From NCBI GenBank assembly GCA_001899305.1, contig MKWL01000011.1, forward strand, positions 205,879 through 269,878: 64,000 bases of DNA. The letters run 5' to 3'. The notes under the pieces were generated by a model. That model was not told the DNA's origin. It was given only the letters and a program-made list of their open reading frames with translations, and did no database searches. Shown in pieces: positions 24,902 to 35,698 of this stretch (within the stretch, counting starts at the first letter, position 1; each line of letters starts with the position of its first letter). The position numbers were made by a program, and so were the translations under genes. The stretch comes from Thiobacillus sp. 0-1251 (GTDB lineage: Bacteria > Pseudomonadota > Gammaproteobacteria > Burkholderiales > Thiobacillaceae).

Positions 24902-27271
24902 CTATTCGCGTGTTTTCAACACCGCCACCAGATCCAACCGGCCCAGGCGTCGCCATAGCAGCAGCCCGGACAGCAGCGCCGAGACGATGACGACGCTTGC
25001 CCCCATGGCGTAGTTTTCCGGCGTCAGGATCAGCGGCAGCCGGTAGAGCTCGCTCTGGAACGCCACCACCAGGATGCTGACCAGACCGATACCGACCAGG
25101 AAACCGACCGGAATCGCCGCCAGTGTCAAGAGCGCCAGTTCTCCCAGCAGAATATAGGCGATCTCGCCGCGGGTGAAGCCCAGCACGCGCAGGCTGGCGA
25201 GCTCACGCCCGCGCTCCGACAAGGCGATGCGCGCACTGTTGTAGACCACGCCGAAGCCGATGGCGCCGGCGAGCACGGTGGCCACCAGGTTGTAGAACAG
25301 GATGAACTCGCCGATGGTGGCGTAGAAGCTCTGCACCGCCGTCTTGTTGGCGACCATGCCGAGCACGCGCGGACGGTCGTGCAGCCTGGCGTACAGTTCC
25401 GCCTCGCTGCCCGGTTCCACCGCCAGATAGGCGCCGGTCACCGTATTGCCCTCGCGCATCAGGGCATTCACCGAGTCCTTCTGCATGTAGGCCGACACGC
25501 CCAGATACTGCTGGGTGATGCCGAGCACCGGCACCTGCCGCACCGGCCGGCTGCCTTCCAGCACCTCCACGGTCAGCATGTCGCCCGGCTTCACGTGCAG
25601 GATGTCGTTCGCCAGGTAATCGGTGAGTACCACGCCGCCCGGCGGTACCGCCACCGGCTTCAGCCGGCTGTCGAGCGAGCGGTGCAGTTGGCCTTCCGGC
25701 TGGATGCCGAACAGCGCGGCGCGATGGCGGTACTGGCCGAAGCGCAGGATCGCCGGCACGTCGCGATAGCCCTCGACGTATTCGACGCCGGGCAGCGCGG
25801 CAAGCTCGTGCAGGGCACGGCCGGAAGTCGGATCGATGAAGGCGAGCGCCAGATCCTCGCGCGAGGCCTGGCGGAACTGCACGTCGACCATGAAATCGAT
25901 CGCCCCCTTCTGGTAGTTGCCCACCATCATCAGCCCGCAGGCGCAGGCGATGCCGAGCACGGTCAGCAGCGACTTCAGCGGGCGCCGCCCGATGTGGCGC
26001 AGGATCATCCGCGACGGCGCGGCGAGCCAGCGCTGCAGGCCGAGGCGCTCGACCAGGCTGGTACGGTAACGTGTCGGCATCTCGGGGCGCATGCCCTCGG
26101 CCGGCGGCAGCCGCACGGCGCGCATGACCGAAACCAGCGTGCCGCTGACCGCCGCGAAGCTGCTGATTCCCAGTGCGATCAGGATCACCCCGGGGCGAAG
26201 CCGGTAATCCAGATAGGGAAAGCGGAAGGTCGTTTCGCTGTAGACGTGCGACAGCCCCTGGCCGAACCAGGTGCCGAGCGCCACCCCGGCCGCCACGCCG
26301 AGCAGCGCCATCAGCAGCACCATCTTGACGTAGTGCATGCCGATCACCGCATAGCTGTAGCCGAAGGCCTTGAGGATGGCGATCTGCTCGCGCTGCAGGG
26401 CAATCAGCCGGCTCAGCACCACGTTGAGCAGGAAGGCGGCGACGCCGAGGAAGATGGCCGGGAAAATGGTGGCCATGGTCCGCAGCTGCTTCAGTTCCTC
26501 GCTCAGGAAACGGTTGGAGAACTGGTCGCGGCGTCCGTAGGCGCCGGTGCCGCCGTAGTCGGCCAGGATCGCGTCGACGCGGTCGATCACGTCCTGCTCG
26601 TTGGCATCGCGCGCCAGCGTCAGGCTGACCTGGTTGAAGGCCCCCTTCATGTCGTAGGCGGTGGCGAGCGCGTTGCGCCCCATCCACAGCACGCCGTAGC
26701 GCTTGAAGTCGGGAAACATGGAGCCGGGCGCGATCTGGTAGACATACTCGGGCGACACCGCGACGCCGACCACGGTAAGCGTCTTGCGCTTGCCGTGGAT
26801 GATGGCGGCGAGCGTGTCGCCCGGCTGCAGATGGTGGGCATCGGCGAAGGTGTCGGACAATACCACCTCGTCGCTGCTCCACGGCTGCACACTGCGGCCG
26901 CGCTTGAAGTAGAGCCGGTTGAGCTGCGCCTCGCCGACATCCGGCAGGGACAGGATCTGGCCGGTGATGGGGTCGGAGAAGCCCGCCACTTCCAGCTTGA
27001 CCCCGGCCTTCACCCGCGTTTCGAGTCGCTCGACCCCAGGGATCGCGGCGAGCCGTTCGGCGACCGGTTCGGGGGCACGCTTGAGGCTGGCGAAGACGTC
27101 GGCCAGGCGGTATTCGCTGTAGAAACGGTCGCGCGTGGTGACCAGCGAATCGTAGGTGGAGAGCGACATCACCAGGGTAGCGACGCCGCCCATGATCACC
27201 GCGGCGATCGCCAGCACCTGGCCGCGCAGGTGCCAGAGGTCGCGGAACAGCTTGCGGTCGAGCGCCTTCAT
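24902..27271 (-). CDS. ABC exporter permease, duplicated FtsX/MacB type
   Basis: 789 residues. An N-terminal helix is followed by a periplasmic MacB_PCD-like domain, a first FtsX block of three helices (about 270-400), a second periplasmic domain (about 450-650) and a second FtsX block (about 665-780). The nucleotide-binding subunit is encoded separately upstream. Start ATG overlaps the P-type ATPase stop by 4 bases and follows a GGGAGG site. The substrate is unknown; export or mechanotransmission is inferred from the family. Confidence 0.9.
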   Translation of the reverse strand: MKALDRKLFRDLWHLRGQVLAIAAVIMGGVATLVMSLSTYDSLVTTRDRFYSEYRLADVFASLKRAPEPVAERLAAIPGVERLETRVKAGVKLEVAGFSDPITGQILSLPDVGEAQLNRLYFKRGRSVQPWSSDEVVLSDTFADAHHLQPGDTLAAIIHGKRKTLTVVGVAVSPEYVYQIAPGSMFPDFKRYGVLWMGRNALATAYDMKGAFNQVSLTLARDANEQDVIDRVDAILADYGGTGAYGRRDQFSNRFLSEELKQLRTMATIFPAIFLGVAAFLLNVVLSRLIALQREQIAILKAFGYSYAVIGMHYVKMVLLMALLGVAAGVALGTWFGQGLSHVYSETTFRFPYLDYRLRPGVILIALGISSFAAVSGTLVSVMRAVRLPPAEGMRPEMPTRYRTSLVERLGLQRWLAAPSRMILRHIGRRPLKSLLTVLGIACACGLMMVGNYQKGAIDFMVDVQFRQASREDLALAFIDPTSGRALHELAALPGVEYVEGYRDVPAILRFGQYRHRAALFGIQPEGQLHRSLDSRLKPVAVPPGGVVLTDYLANDILHVKPGDMLTVEVLEGSRPVRQVPVLGITQQYLGVSAYMQKDSVNALMREGNTVTGAYLAVEPGSEAELYARLHDRPRVLGMVANKTAVQSFYATIGEFILFYNLVATVLAGAIGFGVVYNSARIALSERGRELASLRVLGFTRGEIAYILLGELALLTLAAIPVGFLVGIGLVSILVVAFQSELYRLPLILTPENYAMGASVVIVSALLSGLLLWRRLGRLDLVAVLKTRE

Positions 27272-29820
27272 CGCGCCCTCCCGCTGCGCCGTTCCCAGCG
27301 CCGGTAGAACATCCGCTTGGCCCAGAACATGACCGCGAGATAGGCGGCGACGATGCCGGCCAGCGCCGCATACAAGGCGGGCGGCGGCGCGACGAAGCCC
27401 AACTCGCCGGCGAACGGCAGCCAGGGCAGCAGCGCGGCCACCGCCACCACCGCGAGCGACAGCGCCACCAGCCAGACATTCGGTCGGCTGGCGAACGGAC
27501 TGCCGCGGGTGCGGATGATGAAGATGACCAGCACCTGGGTGGCGATGGACTCGATGAACCAGCCGGTGTGGAACAGCGCCTCATTCGCCTGGAACACCTT
27601 CAGCATCACGAAGAAGGTCAGGAAGTCGAACACCGAACTCACCGGGCCGAGCGCCAGCATGAAATTGCGGATGAAGTGCATGTCCCACACCCGCGGGCGG
27701 GCCAGCGTGTCCTCGTCGACGCGGTCGAGCGGGATGGCGATCTCCGACAGGTCGTAGAGGAAGTTGTTGAGCAGGATCTGGATCGGCAACATCGGCAGGA
27801 AAGGCAGGAACAGCGTGCCGCCGGCCATGCTGAACATGTTGCCGAAGTTGGAGCTGGTGCCCATCATGATGTACTTGGTGACGTTGCCGAAGGTGCGCCG
27901 GCCTTCGCGCACGCCCTCCTGCAGCACGTTCAGGTCGTGTTCCAGCAGTACCAGGTCCGCCGCCTCCTTGGCGACGTCGACCGCGCTGTCGACCGAGATG
28001 CCGACGTTCGCCGCATGCAGCGCCGGCGCATCGTTGATGCCGTCGCCGAGAAAGCCCACCACGTGGCCGCGCGCCCGCAAGGCGTTGAGGATGCGCGTCT
28101 TCTGCGCGGGCGTGACGCGGCAGAACAGGGTCACCCGCTCCACCTGCGCGTGCAGGGCGGGGTCGCTCATGGCCTGGATGTCGCTGCCGTTGAGCACGCC
28201 GGTGATCGGCACGCCCAGCTTGTCGCAGATGTAGCGCGCGACCAGTTCGTTGTCGCCGCTGACGATCTTCACCGCCACGCCGCCGGCCGCCAGCGCGGCG
28301 AGCGCCGGCGCCGCGCTGGCTTTCGGCGGGTCGAGAAAGGCCGCGAAACCGCAGAACACCAGTTCGCTCTCGTCGGTGACCACGGCGTGAGCCTGATGCG
28401 GCGGGGCCTGGCGCCAGGCGATGCCGAGCACCCGGAAGCCGTCGCGGCTCAGTTCCTCGAAGAGGGCCAGGATGCGTTCGCGCGCGGCGTCGTCGAGGGA
28501 CGGCTGTGCCTCGGCGTCTTCGTACCGGGTGCACAGCCGCAGCACGTCCTCGGGCGAGCCTTTGACGAACAGGCTGCGCGCCCCGCCCCGCTCGAGCAGC
28601 ACCGAGACCCGCCGCCGCTCGAAGTCGAACGGCACCTCGTCGACCTTGCGCCAGGCGCCGACGTCGATGTGGGTGTGCGCCAGGATCGCCTCGTCGAGCG
28701 GGCTCCTGATACCGGTCTCGAACTGGCTGTTGAGGTAGGCGAGTTCCAGCACGCGCTCGCTGTCGCGGCCGAGGGCGTCGACATGGCGCTCCAGCCGGAT
28801 ATGACCCTCGGTCAGCGTGCCGGTCTTGTCGGTGCACAGCACGTCGATGCCACCCAGCTCCTGCACCGCCGACAGCCGCTTGACGATGACGCGGCGCCGC
28901 GCCAGCCGCATCGCGCCCTGCGACAGCGTGACCGACAGCACCATCGGCAGCAGTTCCGGCGTCAGGCCCACCGCCAGCGCCACCGCGAACAGGAAGGACT
29001 CGAACAGCGGGCGGTGGAACGCGGCGTTGATCAGCAGCACCGCCAGCACCAGGATCACGGTAAGGCGCAGGATGAGCGCGCCGAAGGCCTGCGTGCCACG
29101 CTCGAAGGCGGTGGCCTGCGGGCGTTGCACCAGGGTGTCGGCGATCTGCCCCAGGGCCGTCGCGGAACCGGTGCGGACGATGAGCAGGCGTCCGGCCCCG
29201 CTGATGACGGAGGTGCCGAGGAACAGGGCATTCGTCGCGCTGGCCATGTCGGCGTCGGGAAGCGCATCCTGTGCATGCTTTTCCACCGGGTAGGATTCTC
29301 CGGTCAGCAGGGCCTGGTTGACGAACAGGTCGCGCGCATCGAGCACGCGCCCGTCCGCCGGCGCCAGGTCGCCTGCCGCGAGCAGGACCACGTCGCCAGG
29401 CACCAGTTCGGCGACCGGGATCTCGCGCGTCTGGCCGCCACGGACCACCCTGGCACGCAAGGCCACCGAATGCCGCAGCTTCTCGACGGCACGGCTGGCG
29501 CGAAACTCCTGGAAGAAATCCAGGGTCACGCTCATCAGCACGATGACGCTGATGACGATGAAGCTATTCATGTCGCCGAGCATCCCGGCAATCGCGCTGG
29601 CGGCCAGCAGCACCAGCACCAGCGGATTCTTGAAGTGGGCCAGAAACTGCTGCACCCATGCCCGTTCGGCATGCGGGCGCAGCTGGTTGGAGCCGAAAAT
29701 ACGGCGCCGCGCTTCGGCTTCCGCCTCGCTCAGGCCCTCAGGCGAACTGCCCAGCTGCGCCTGTAGGTCCGCCAGTGCCGGCTGCCAGAAACTTGCAGGA
29801 AGCGGCTCGGGCGAGGACAT
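27268..29820 (-). CDS. mgtA: MgtA-type Mg2+-translocating P-type ATPase
   Basis: 850 residues. An N-terminal cation-ATPase domain ([18 protein letters not shown]) comes first, then the actuator TGES loop ([11 protein letters not shown]), the phosphorylation site [11 protein letters not shown] and the hinge [10 protein letters not shown]. The C-terminal helices are arranged as in P3B enzymes, with [10 protein letters not shown] and [16 protein letters not shown] as in MgtA. The family imports Mg2+. It is placed between the ABC ATPase gene (3-base gap) and the permease gene (4-base overlap), an unusual position that suggests co-regulated envelope or ion homeostasis. No leader resembling the E. 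coli mgtA riboswitch could be expected at this internal position. Confidence 0.9.
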   Translation of the reverse strand: MSSPEPLPASFWQPALADLQAQLGSSPEGLSEAEAEARRRIFGSNQLRPHAERAWVQQFLAHFKNPLVLVLLAASAIAGMLGDMNSFIVISVIVLMSVTLDFFQEFRASRAVEKLRHSVALRARVVRGGQTREIPVAELVPGDVVLLAAGDLAPADGRVLDARDLFVNQALLTGESYPVEKHAQDALPDADMASATNALFLGTSVISGAGRLLIVRTGSATALGQIADTLVQRPQATAFERGTQAFGALILRLTVILVLAVLLINAAFHRPLFESFLFAVALAVGLTPELLPMVLSVTLSQGAMRLARRRVIVKRLSAVQELGGIDVLCTDKTGTLTEGHIRLERHVDALGRDSERVLELAYLNSQFETGIRSPLDEAILAHTHIDVGAWRKVDEVPFDFERRRVSVLLERGGARSLFVKGSPEDVLRLCTRYEDAEAQPSLDDAARERILALFEELSRDGFRVLGIAWRQAPPHQAHAVVTDESELVFCGFAAFLDPPKASAAPALAALAAGGVAVKIVSGDNELVARYICDKLGVPITGVLNGSDIQAMSDPALHAQVERVTLFCRVTPAQKTRILNALRARGHVVGFLGDGINDAPALHAANVGISVDSAVDVAKEAADLVLLEHDLNVLQEGVREGRRTFGNVTKYIMMGTSSNFGNMFSMAGGTLFLPFLPMLPIQILLNNFLYDLSEIAIPLDRVDEDTLARPRVWDMHFIRNFMLALGPVSSVFDFLTFFVMLKVFQANEALFHTGWFIESIATQVLVIFIIRTRGSPFASRPNVWLVALSLAVVAVAALLPWLPFAGELGFVAPPPALYAALAGIVAAYLAVMFWAKRMFYRRWERRSGRAR

Positions 29821-29823
29821 GTT

Positions 29824-30552
29824 TCACCAGGCCAGTTCGCACGCCGGCTTCTTGGTGGCGTTTTCGTGGATATCGGCGATGCGGCCGTCGGACAGCCGGA
29901 TCACGCGGTCGGCCATGTCGGCAATGCCGGCGTTGTGGGTGATCAGCACGGTCAGCGTGCCGAGCTCGCGGTTGACCTTCTCCAGCACCTCGAGCACCAC
30001 CACGCCGGTGGCCGAATCGAGCGCGCCGGTCGGCTCGTCGCACAGCAGCACCGCCGGGTTCTTGGCGACGGCGCGCGCGATCGCGACGCGCTGCTGCTCG
30101 CCGCCGGAGAGCTGCGCCGGAAAATGGTCGAGGCGGTTGCCCAGCCCCACCAGACCGAGCGCATCCTCCGGCCGCATCGGGGACTCGGAAATCTCGGTCA
30201 CCGCGGCGACGTTCTCGCGCGCGGTGAGGCTGGGAATCAGGTTGTAGAACTGGAACACGAAGCCGACATGCTCGCGGCGGAAGCGCGTGAGCTCCGCCTC
30301 GGTCGCGCCGGTCAGCTTGTGGTCGAGGTAATAAACCTCGCCACTGCTCGGCGCGTCGAGCCCGCCGAGGATGTTGAGCAGCGTGGACTTGCCGCTGCCC
30401 GACGGGCCGAGCAGCACCACCAGCTCGCCGCGATAGAGCGTGAGGTCGATGCCGCGCAAGGCCTGAACCTCGACCTCGCCCATGCGGTAGACCTTGGCGA
30501 GGTTGCGGGCAACGAAGACGGGCGAGGTTTCGGCAATGCTTTCCATGTTCAT
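29824..30552 (-). CDS. ABC exporter ATP-binding protein (MacB/LolD-like)
   Basis: 242 residues from the ATG preceded by GAGGGA; further in-frame ATGs exist upstream and one just inside. Walker A is GPSGSGKST, the signature [14 protein letters not shown], and Walker [13 protein letters not shown] followed by the ITHN switch His. It powers the FtsX-type permease two genes downstream. As the first gene, it sets the operon promoter in the 125 bases shared with the divergent SLC13 gene. Confidence 0.93.
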   Translation of the reverse strand: MNMESIAETSPVFVARNLAKVYRMGEVEVQALRGIDLTLYRGELVVLLGPSGSGKSTLLNILGGLDAPSSGEVYYLDHKLTGATEAELTRFRREHVGFVFQFYNLIPSLTARENVAAVTEISESPMRPEDALGLVGLGNRLDHFPAQLSGGEQQRVAIARAVAKNPAVLLCDEPTGALDSATGVVVLEVLEKVNRELGTLTVLITHNAGIADMADRVIRLSDGRIADIHENATKKPACELAW

Positions 30553-30635
30553 CCGCGGGTTCCCTCGGATCATGCCATGTCCCCGGCATGGCCGAAAGCC
30601 GGGCAAGGCCCGAACCGGCTCGCACAGACGCACGT

Positions 30636-30641
30636 TATACT
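30636..30641 (+). promoter_or_regulatory. Possible -10 element for SLC13 gene
   Basis: TATACT lies 37 bases before the SLC13 start codon. No good -35 box is visible at the right distance, so this is only a weak sigma-70 call. Confidence 0.3.
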
Positions 30642-30677
30642 GGCCTGAGGTAGTTTGAATACAAAAAGAGAGCGGAC

Positions 30678-32468
30678 ATGACCCCTGAAATCGCCCTGGT
30701 ACTCGCCGTGCTGGCCGTCACCGTTTTCCTCTTCGTAACCGAGGCGCTGCGCGTCGATGTCATTGCGATCCTCATCATGCTGGCTTTGGGCTGGCTGCAA
30801 CTGGTGACGCCGCAGCAGGCCTTCTCCGGCCTGGCCAGCAACGCCGTCGTATCGATCATCGCGGTCATGATTCTCGGCTATGGGGTCGATCGTTCCGGCC
30901 TCATGAACCGCGTGATCAAGCCGATCATGCGCTTTGCGGGCAGAAGCGAACCCCGCCTGATCGGCACCGTTTCCGGGGTCGTCGGCGGCATATCCGCCTT
31001 CATGCAAAACGTCGGCGCGGCAGCGCTGTTCCTTCCGGCGATGCTGCGGATCGCCAAGCGGACCCATATCCCGGTTTCACGCCTGCTGATGCCGATGGGC
31101 TTCGCGGCAATTCTCGGCGGTACGCTGAGCATGGTCGGCTCGAGCCCGCTGATCATCCTCAACGACCTGATGCAGGCTGGAGGACAGGAAAAATTTGGCC
31201 TGTTCAGCGTGACCCCGTTGGGTCTGGTCCTGCTTGGCGCAGGGATTGTCTATTTCATGCTCGCCGGAAAATACGTGCTGCCTGCGAAAACCGGGGAGGA
31301 CACCAGCGGGAAGCAACAGCGCGAGCTGATCGAATCATGGCAGCTCCCTACCCACCTCCACGAACTACGCGTTCCCGCGGCCAGCCCGCTCATCGGCAAG
31401 ACCCGCGAGGACGCTCACATGGAGACGGCTTATCAGCTGCACCTGATCGCGCTGGCGGACGGGGATGAAATCCTCTATGCGCCCTGGCGGCATGCCCACT
31501 TTGCCGCCGGGCAGGTGCTGGCCTTGATCGGCGAGCGGCACGAGGCGGAGCGTTTCGCCGCTGAATGGGCGCTTGATCTGAGCGAAACCGTGGAGCGGTT
31601 CGAGGCGCTGCAGAATCCCACTGCGGCAGGGTATGCGGAACTCATCCTGGCGCCGCGTTCCTCGCTTGCGGGCAAGAGCATCCGCGACATCAGCTTTCGC
31701 CGGTCTTACCGGGTCGAGCCCCTGTTGCTGCTGAGCGAGGGGCAGGCCGAGCGCGGCGATTTCTCCGACCGTCCTCTGCGACCCGGCGACGCCATCGTCG
31801 TCCACGGCCGCTGGAGCGAACTGAAGACGCTGGCCCATGATCGGGACTTCGTGGTCGCCGCCCCGGTCGAGGCGGAAGACATCGACGAATCCAAGGCCTG
31901 GGTCGCCGGCCTGTGCTTTGCCGGCGCCATCGGTCTGGCCTTGAGCGGGACGACCTTGTCGATTGCATTGATGAGCGGCGCGCTGGCCATGATCCTGCTG
32001 CGTGTGATCAGCATCGACGACGCCTATCGCTCGGTCGATTGGCGCACGGTTTTCCTGCTTGCCGGACTGATCCCCCTTGGCGTGGCGATGGAGTCGACGG
32101 GCGCCGCCAGCTATGTCGCGCATCAGATGATGCGGGTGCTGACCGACGGCCATACGCTCCTCATCCTGCTGGCCATCGCCACCCTGACCACCCTGTTCTC
32201 CCTGTTCATGTCCAACGTCGCGGCCACCGTCCTGCTGGTACCGCTGGTCATCGAATTGTCGGAACTCGCCGGGATCGACCCCCGCGGGGCAGCACTGCTG
32301 GTGGGGGTGTCGGCGTCGAACTCGTTCATCCTGCCCACGCACCAGGTGAATGCGCTCCTGATGGGCCCGGGCGGATACCGGAATGCGGATTACCTGCGGG
32401 CGGGCGGCGGCATGACCCTCCTGTTCCTGGGCATTGCCGTGGGCTACATCTACCTGTTCCACGTGTGA
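30678..32468 (+). CDS. SLC13/DASS-family transporter with two RCK-C domains
   Basis: 596 residues. Helices at about 1-200 and 410-596 are separated by a soluble region (about 215-395) with two TrkA-C/RCK-C-like repeats ([23 protein letters not shown] and [22 protein letters not shown]). Hairpin motifs such as [28 protein letters not shown] and [16 protein letters not shown] fit the divalent-anion:Na+ symporter clan. Relatives carry sulfate, dicarboxylates or similar anions; sulfate or thiosulfate is possible in this organism but unproven. AGAGAG precedes the ATG. It is divergent from the ABC operon. Confidence 0.9.
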   Translation: MTPEIALVLAVLAVTVFLFVTEALRVDVIAILIMLALGWLQLVTPQQAFSGLASNAVVSIIAVMILGYGVDRSGLMNRVIKPIMRFAGRSEPRLIGTVSGVVGGISAFMQNVGAAALFLPAMLRIAKRTHIPVSRLLMPMGFAAILGGTLSMVGSSPLIILNDLMQAGGQEKFGLFSVTPLGLVLLGAGIVYFMLAGKYVLPAKTGEDTSGKQQRELIESWQLPTHLHELRVPAASPLIGKTREDAHMETAYQLHLIALADGDEILYAPWRHAHFAAGQVLALIGERHEAERFAAEWALDLSETVERFEALQNPTAAGYAELILAPRSSLAGKSIRDISFRRSYRVEPLLLLSEGQAERGDFSDRPLRPGDAIVVHGRWSELKTLAHDRDFVVAAPVEAEDIDESKAWVAGLCFAGAIGLALSGTTLSIALMSGALAMILLRVISIDDAYRSVDWRTVFLLAGLIPLGVAMESTGAASYVAHQMMRVLTDGHTLLILLAIATLTTLFSLFMSNVAATVLLVPLVIELSELAGIDPRGAALLVGVSASNSFILPTHQVNALLMGPGGYRNADYLRAGGGMTLLFLGIAVGYIYLFHV

Positions 32469-32506
32469 CCTGCCACGCCGGCCGGCCCGGGTTTGTGCGG
32501 CAAGCC

Positions 32507-33154
32507 CTAGGCTGCGGGGTGCAGGTGACGGACAAACCAGGCTGCGGCCTGCCTGGCCACGGCTTCCAGCGTGCCGGGTTCCTCGAACAGGTGGGTGGCG
32601 CCAGGAACGATCACCATGTCCTTCTCGCAATTCAGCTGATCGTAGGCCAGCTGGTTGAGGTCGATCACGCCGTCGTCATGGCCGCCAACCAATAAAAGCG
32701 TGGGCGCGCTCACCCGCAGCAGTGCCTGCTCGCTGGCGAGGTCGGGGCGACCGCCGCGCGAGACCACCGCGCGGACTTCGCCGCCCAGTTCGGCCGCGGC
32801 CTCGAGTGCAGCCGCGGCGCCGGTACTGGCGCCAAACAATCCAAGCGGGAGGTTCCGGGTGGCGGCCTGTACGCGGACCCAGCGCACTGCATCCAGCAGA
32901 CGCTGCGTCAACAGCCCGATGTCGAAGCGCCGGGCGTAATCGCGATCCTCCTCCGGCGTCAGCAGGTCCATCAGCAACGTGCCTACGCCGGCTGCGCGCA
33001 GCTCGCCGGCAACGTAGTTGTTGCGGGGAGAATGACGCGACGAGCCGCTGCCATGGGCGAACAGCACCAACCCGATGGCGCCGTCGGGAATCTCCAGCAT
33101 GCCCTCGACGGTGACGTTGCCGGCAGGGATGTGGACCAGGGTGGACGTGTTCAT
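32507..33154 (-). CDS. Dienelactone-hydrolase-like alpha/beta hydrolase
   Basis: 215 residues from an ATG that overlaps the radical SAM gene stop by 4 bases. The N-terminus VTVEGMLEIPDGAIGLVLFAHGSGSS provides the oxyanion region, the nucleophile Ser is in LFGASTGAAAALEAAA, the acid in VGGHDDGVIDL and the His in GATHLFEEPG. Proteins of this type often occur with or fused to a phosphoribosyltransferase and near AmmeMemoRadiSam genes. No substrate is known. Confidence 0.9.
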   Translation of the reverse strand: MNTSTLVHIPAGNVTVEGMLEIPDGAIGLVLFAHGSGSSRHSPRNNYVAGELRAAGVGTLLMDLLTPEEDRDYARRFDIGLLTQRLLDAVRWVRVQAATRNLPLGLFGASTGAAAALEAAAELGGEVRAVVSRGGRPDLASEQALLRVSAPTLLLVGGHDDGVIDLNQLAYDQLNCEKDMVIVPGATHLFEEPGTLEAVARQAAAWFVRHLHPAA

Positions 33155-34245
33155 GCGCGGTCCTCCCGGTGCATGGAAATCGGAATGCGGCGATTGCCGA
33201 AGGGGTGGCTGAACGTGCCGAAGCGGCCTGCGATGGCATGACCGCAATGCGGGCAATGGCCGTCGGGCGTGACACTGTAATGCTCGATGCGATACCAGTC
33301 GCGCACGATCAGGGCTTCATGGCAGGCTGGGCAGGCGGTGGTACCGCCGGTGGTGTCGTGCACGTTGCCGGTGTAGACGTAATGCAGTCCGGCCTTCAAC
33401 GCGATGTCGCGCGCACGGCTCAGCGTCGAGGCAGGCGTGGGAGGCACGTCCTGCATTTTCCAGTCGGGGTGGAAGGCCGAGAAATGGAGCGGTACCTCGG
33501 GGCCGAGTTCGCGCAGGATCCACTGGCTCATCGCCTCAAGCTCGGCGTCGGAATCGTTGTGGCCGGGAATCAGCAGCGTGGTGATCTCGAACCAGACGTC
33601 GGTCTCGCGCTTGAGATACACCAGCGTGTCGAGCACCGGCTGCAGATGCGCACCGGTCAGCTTGACGTAGAAGTCGTCGGTGAAGGCCTTGAGGTCGACG
33701 TTGGCCGCGTCCATCTTCGCGTAGAACGCGCGGCGCGGTTCATCGTGGATGTAGCCGGCGGTCACCGCCACCGTCTTGAGGCCGCGCGCATGGCAGGCGT
33801 CGGCGACGTCCATCGCATATTCGGCAAAGATCACCGGGTCGTTGTAGGTGAAGGCCACGCTCCTGCAGCCGGCGCGTTCCGCCGCGATGGCGATCTCGTC
33901 CGGCGCGGCCTGGTCCATCAGCGTATCGGTCTCGCGCGACTTGGAGATGTCCCAGTTCTGGCAGAACTTGCACGCCAGGTTGCAGCCGGCCGTGCCGAAG
34001 GAGAACACCGACGATCCGGGGTAGAAGTGGTTGAGCGGCTTCTTCTCGATGGGGTCGACGCAGAAGCCGGATGAGCGGCCATAGGTCGTGAGCACCATCC
34101 GGCCACCTTCCATCTTGCGCACGAAGCACAAGCCGCGCTGGCCCTCGTGCAGCTTGCAGTCGCGGGGACAGAGATCGCACTGGATGCGACCGTCGGGCAG
34201 CGTATGCCACCAGCGCGCGGGGGTGTGCGATTCGGGGATGCTCAT
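33151..34245 (-). CDS. AmmeMemoRadiSam system radical SAM enzyme
   Basis: 364 residues. The radical SAM cluster motif is CNLACKFC (C88, C92, C95) within GTAGCNLACKFCQNWDIS. Extra cysteines are present: CDLCPRDC and C40 at the N-terminus, C62, and a C-terminal CPAC plus CPHCGH pair, the latter zinc-ribbon-like. It is homologous to PflA-type activases. It is one of three proteins that co-occur across bacteria and archaea as the AmmeMemoRadiSam system, whose reaction is not firmly established. A GAGGTGG site precedes the start. The Memo-AMMECR1 fusion gene is 85 bases upstream. Confidence 0.93.
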   Translation of the reverse strand: MSIPESHTPARWWHTLPDGRIQCDLCPRDCKLHEGQRGLCFVRKMEGGRMVLTTYGRSSGFCVDPIEKKPLNHFYPGSSVFSFGTAGCNLACKFCQNWDISKSRETDTLMDQAAPDEIAIAAERAGCRSVAFTYNDPVIFAEYAMDVADACHARGLKTVAVTAGYIHDEPRRAFYAKMDAANVDLKAFTDDFYVKLTGAHLQPVLDTLVYLKRETDVWFEITTLLIPGHNDSDAELEAMSQWILRELGPEVPLHFSAFHPDWKMQDVPPTPASTLSRARDIALKAGLHYVYTGNVHDTTGGTTACPACHEALIVRDWYRIEHYSVTPDGHCPHCGHAIAGRFGTFSHPFGNRRIPISMHREDRA

Positions 34246-34330
34246 GCGGCCACCTCTTCAAAAGGACGTAGGGGCATTGGATAGCGCGTCGGTGGCGGCC
34301 ACATTCGCGGTCGTTCGCACGTGCCGAGGC

Positions 34331-35698
34331 TCACTGCTCATGCGGCCCCTCCTCTTTCCACTTGCTCACCGTGTAGCGCGACAGCTTCACCTGCTCCGCC
34401 CAGAAATCCGCGGGCAGTCCGGCCTTGCGTTTCAGGTGGGCCAGAAACTCAGCCGGCTCCGGCAGTTGTTCCCATACCTGCGGCAGGAAAGTGCTGCGGT
34501 AGTGGCCATACTCGAACACCACGCCGTCGATGTGCGGGCGCAACACAGCGAGCGCCGCCGCTTCATCAGCCGCCGTCAGCGGCTCGGTCGACGACAGCAG
34601 CGACACCTCGACCCGGATCTCGTCGAACTCGGTCTGGGACAGCGGCATGAAGCGCGGGTCGCGGAACGCCGCCGCCACTGCGTTCTCGCGCACGTCGACA
34701 CTGAGCGGGCGATGCGCCTCCAGCGTGCCGATGCAGCCGCGCAGCTTGCCCTGCCGGGTCAGGGTGACGAAGGTCGCACCCGGTTCGGCCAGCCAATCGG
34801 ACTGCGCGGATGCCGCGCCCGGGTGGCCCAGCTTCGAGGCGATTTCCGTGCGCGCCAGCTTCAGCAGGGTCTCGCCCTTCTCCGCATCCGGCCGGTCGCT
34901 GTCGGCCGCCGGCTGGAAAGCGAAGGCGGCGTAGCCGACCACCCGCTCGGGGTCACCTGCGGTGTCGCTGGAGTTGCGCACGTCCAGCGCGACCGGGTGC
35001 AAGCCGTGCCGTTTAGCGGCCAACAGCAGACCGTTGACCGGCGTCGCGCCGCAGGCCTGCTCGTGGTTGAGATGCGGATTCAGCGCCAGGATGGCCTTGA
35101 CGGTCTCGCCGTCCACCTGGCGGGCGAGCGCGTCGGGCAGGAAATGCGACAGATCGGAACTGATCACGATCAGCGTCTCGTCGCCGCCCCACACCTGCTC
35201 CAGCACCTCGGCCACCTCGGCGGCGCTGGCGTCGCCCACTGCCAGCGGCAGCAACTGGAAGTCGCCCAGCACCTGCTGCAGGAAGGGCAACTGCACTTCC
35301 AGCGAATGCTCCATCTGGTGGGCCGCCGCGCTGAGCACCACCTGCGGCAGTCCGGCGAGCGCCTGCATGCCCGCGCAGTCCAGCGGGACGTCGCCAAGCG
35401 GCGTGGCAAAACGCTCCGCCTCGGGCAGCGCCAGCCCGCGGACCGGGACACGGTGGGTGGGACCGAGCAGCACCACCCGGCGGATGCGGCCGCGCAGATC
35501 GGCCAATGCCGAATAGGCGCTGGCGGCAATGGCACCGGAATAGATATAGCCGGCATGCGGTACGATCAGGGCCTTCGGGGCAGGCCGGGCAGCGCCTGCC
35601 CCGGCGTGGGCCAGCAGGTCGGCGACGGTGCGCTTGAGCTCAATCGGGTTGTCCGGGTAGAACAATCCCGCAACGGCAGCGGGGCGGATGGTGGACAT
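34331..35698 (-). CDS. Memo-AMMECR1 fusion protein (AmmeMemoRadiSam B+A)
   Basis: 455 residues. Residues about 1-265 are the Memo domain: RPAAVAGLFYPDNP, VPHAGYIYSG, LLGPTHRVPV, a SSDLSHFLP segment and the Cys/His in HEQACGATPVNGLL. Residues about 275-455 are AMMECR1: FVTLTRQGKLRGCIGTLEAHRPL and DEIRVEVSLLSSTEPL. Memo resembles extradiol dioxygenases and may bind copper or iron. Start ATG follows GAGGAAT; an upstream in-frame ATG has no such site. Fusion of two partners supports a shared reaction with the radical SAM enzyme. Confidence 0.93.
   Translation of the reverse strand: MSTIRPAAVAGLFYPDNPIELKRTVADLLAHAGAGAARPAPKALIVPHAGYIYSGAIAASAYSALADLRGRIRRVVLLGPTHRVPVRGLALPEAERFATPLGDVPLDCAGMQALAGLPQVVLSAAAHQMEHSLEVQLPFLQQVLGDFQLLPLAVGDASAAEVAEVLEQVWGGDETLIVISSDLSHFLPDALARQVDGETVKAILALNPHLNHEQACGATPVNGLLLAAKRHGLHPVALDVRNSSDTAGDPERVVGYAAFAFQPAADSDRPDAEKGETLLKLARTEIASKLGHPGAASAQSDWLAEPGATFVTLTRQGKLRGCIGTLEAHRPLSVDVRENAVAAAFRDPRFMPLSQTEFDEIRVEVSLLSSTEPLTAADEAAALAVLRPHIDGVVFEYGHYRSTFLPQVWEQLPEPAEFLAHLKRKAGLPADFWAEQVKLSRYTVSKWKEEGPHEQ

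Noticed and set aside
25203-29766. Several 400-790-codon frames in and opposite the ABC permease and MgtA genes
   Set aside because: Arg/Pro/His-rich translations without domains, shadowing genes whose motifs (Fts[18 protein letters not shown]) are unambiguous.
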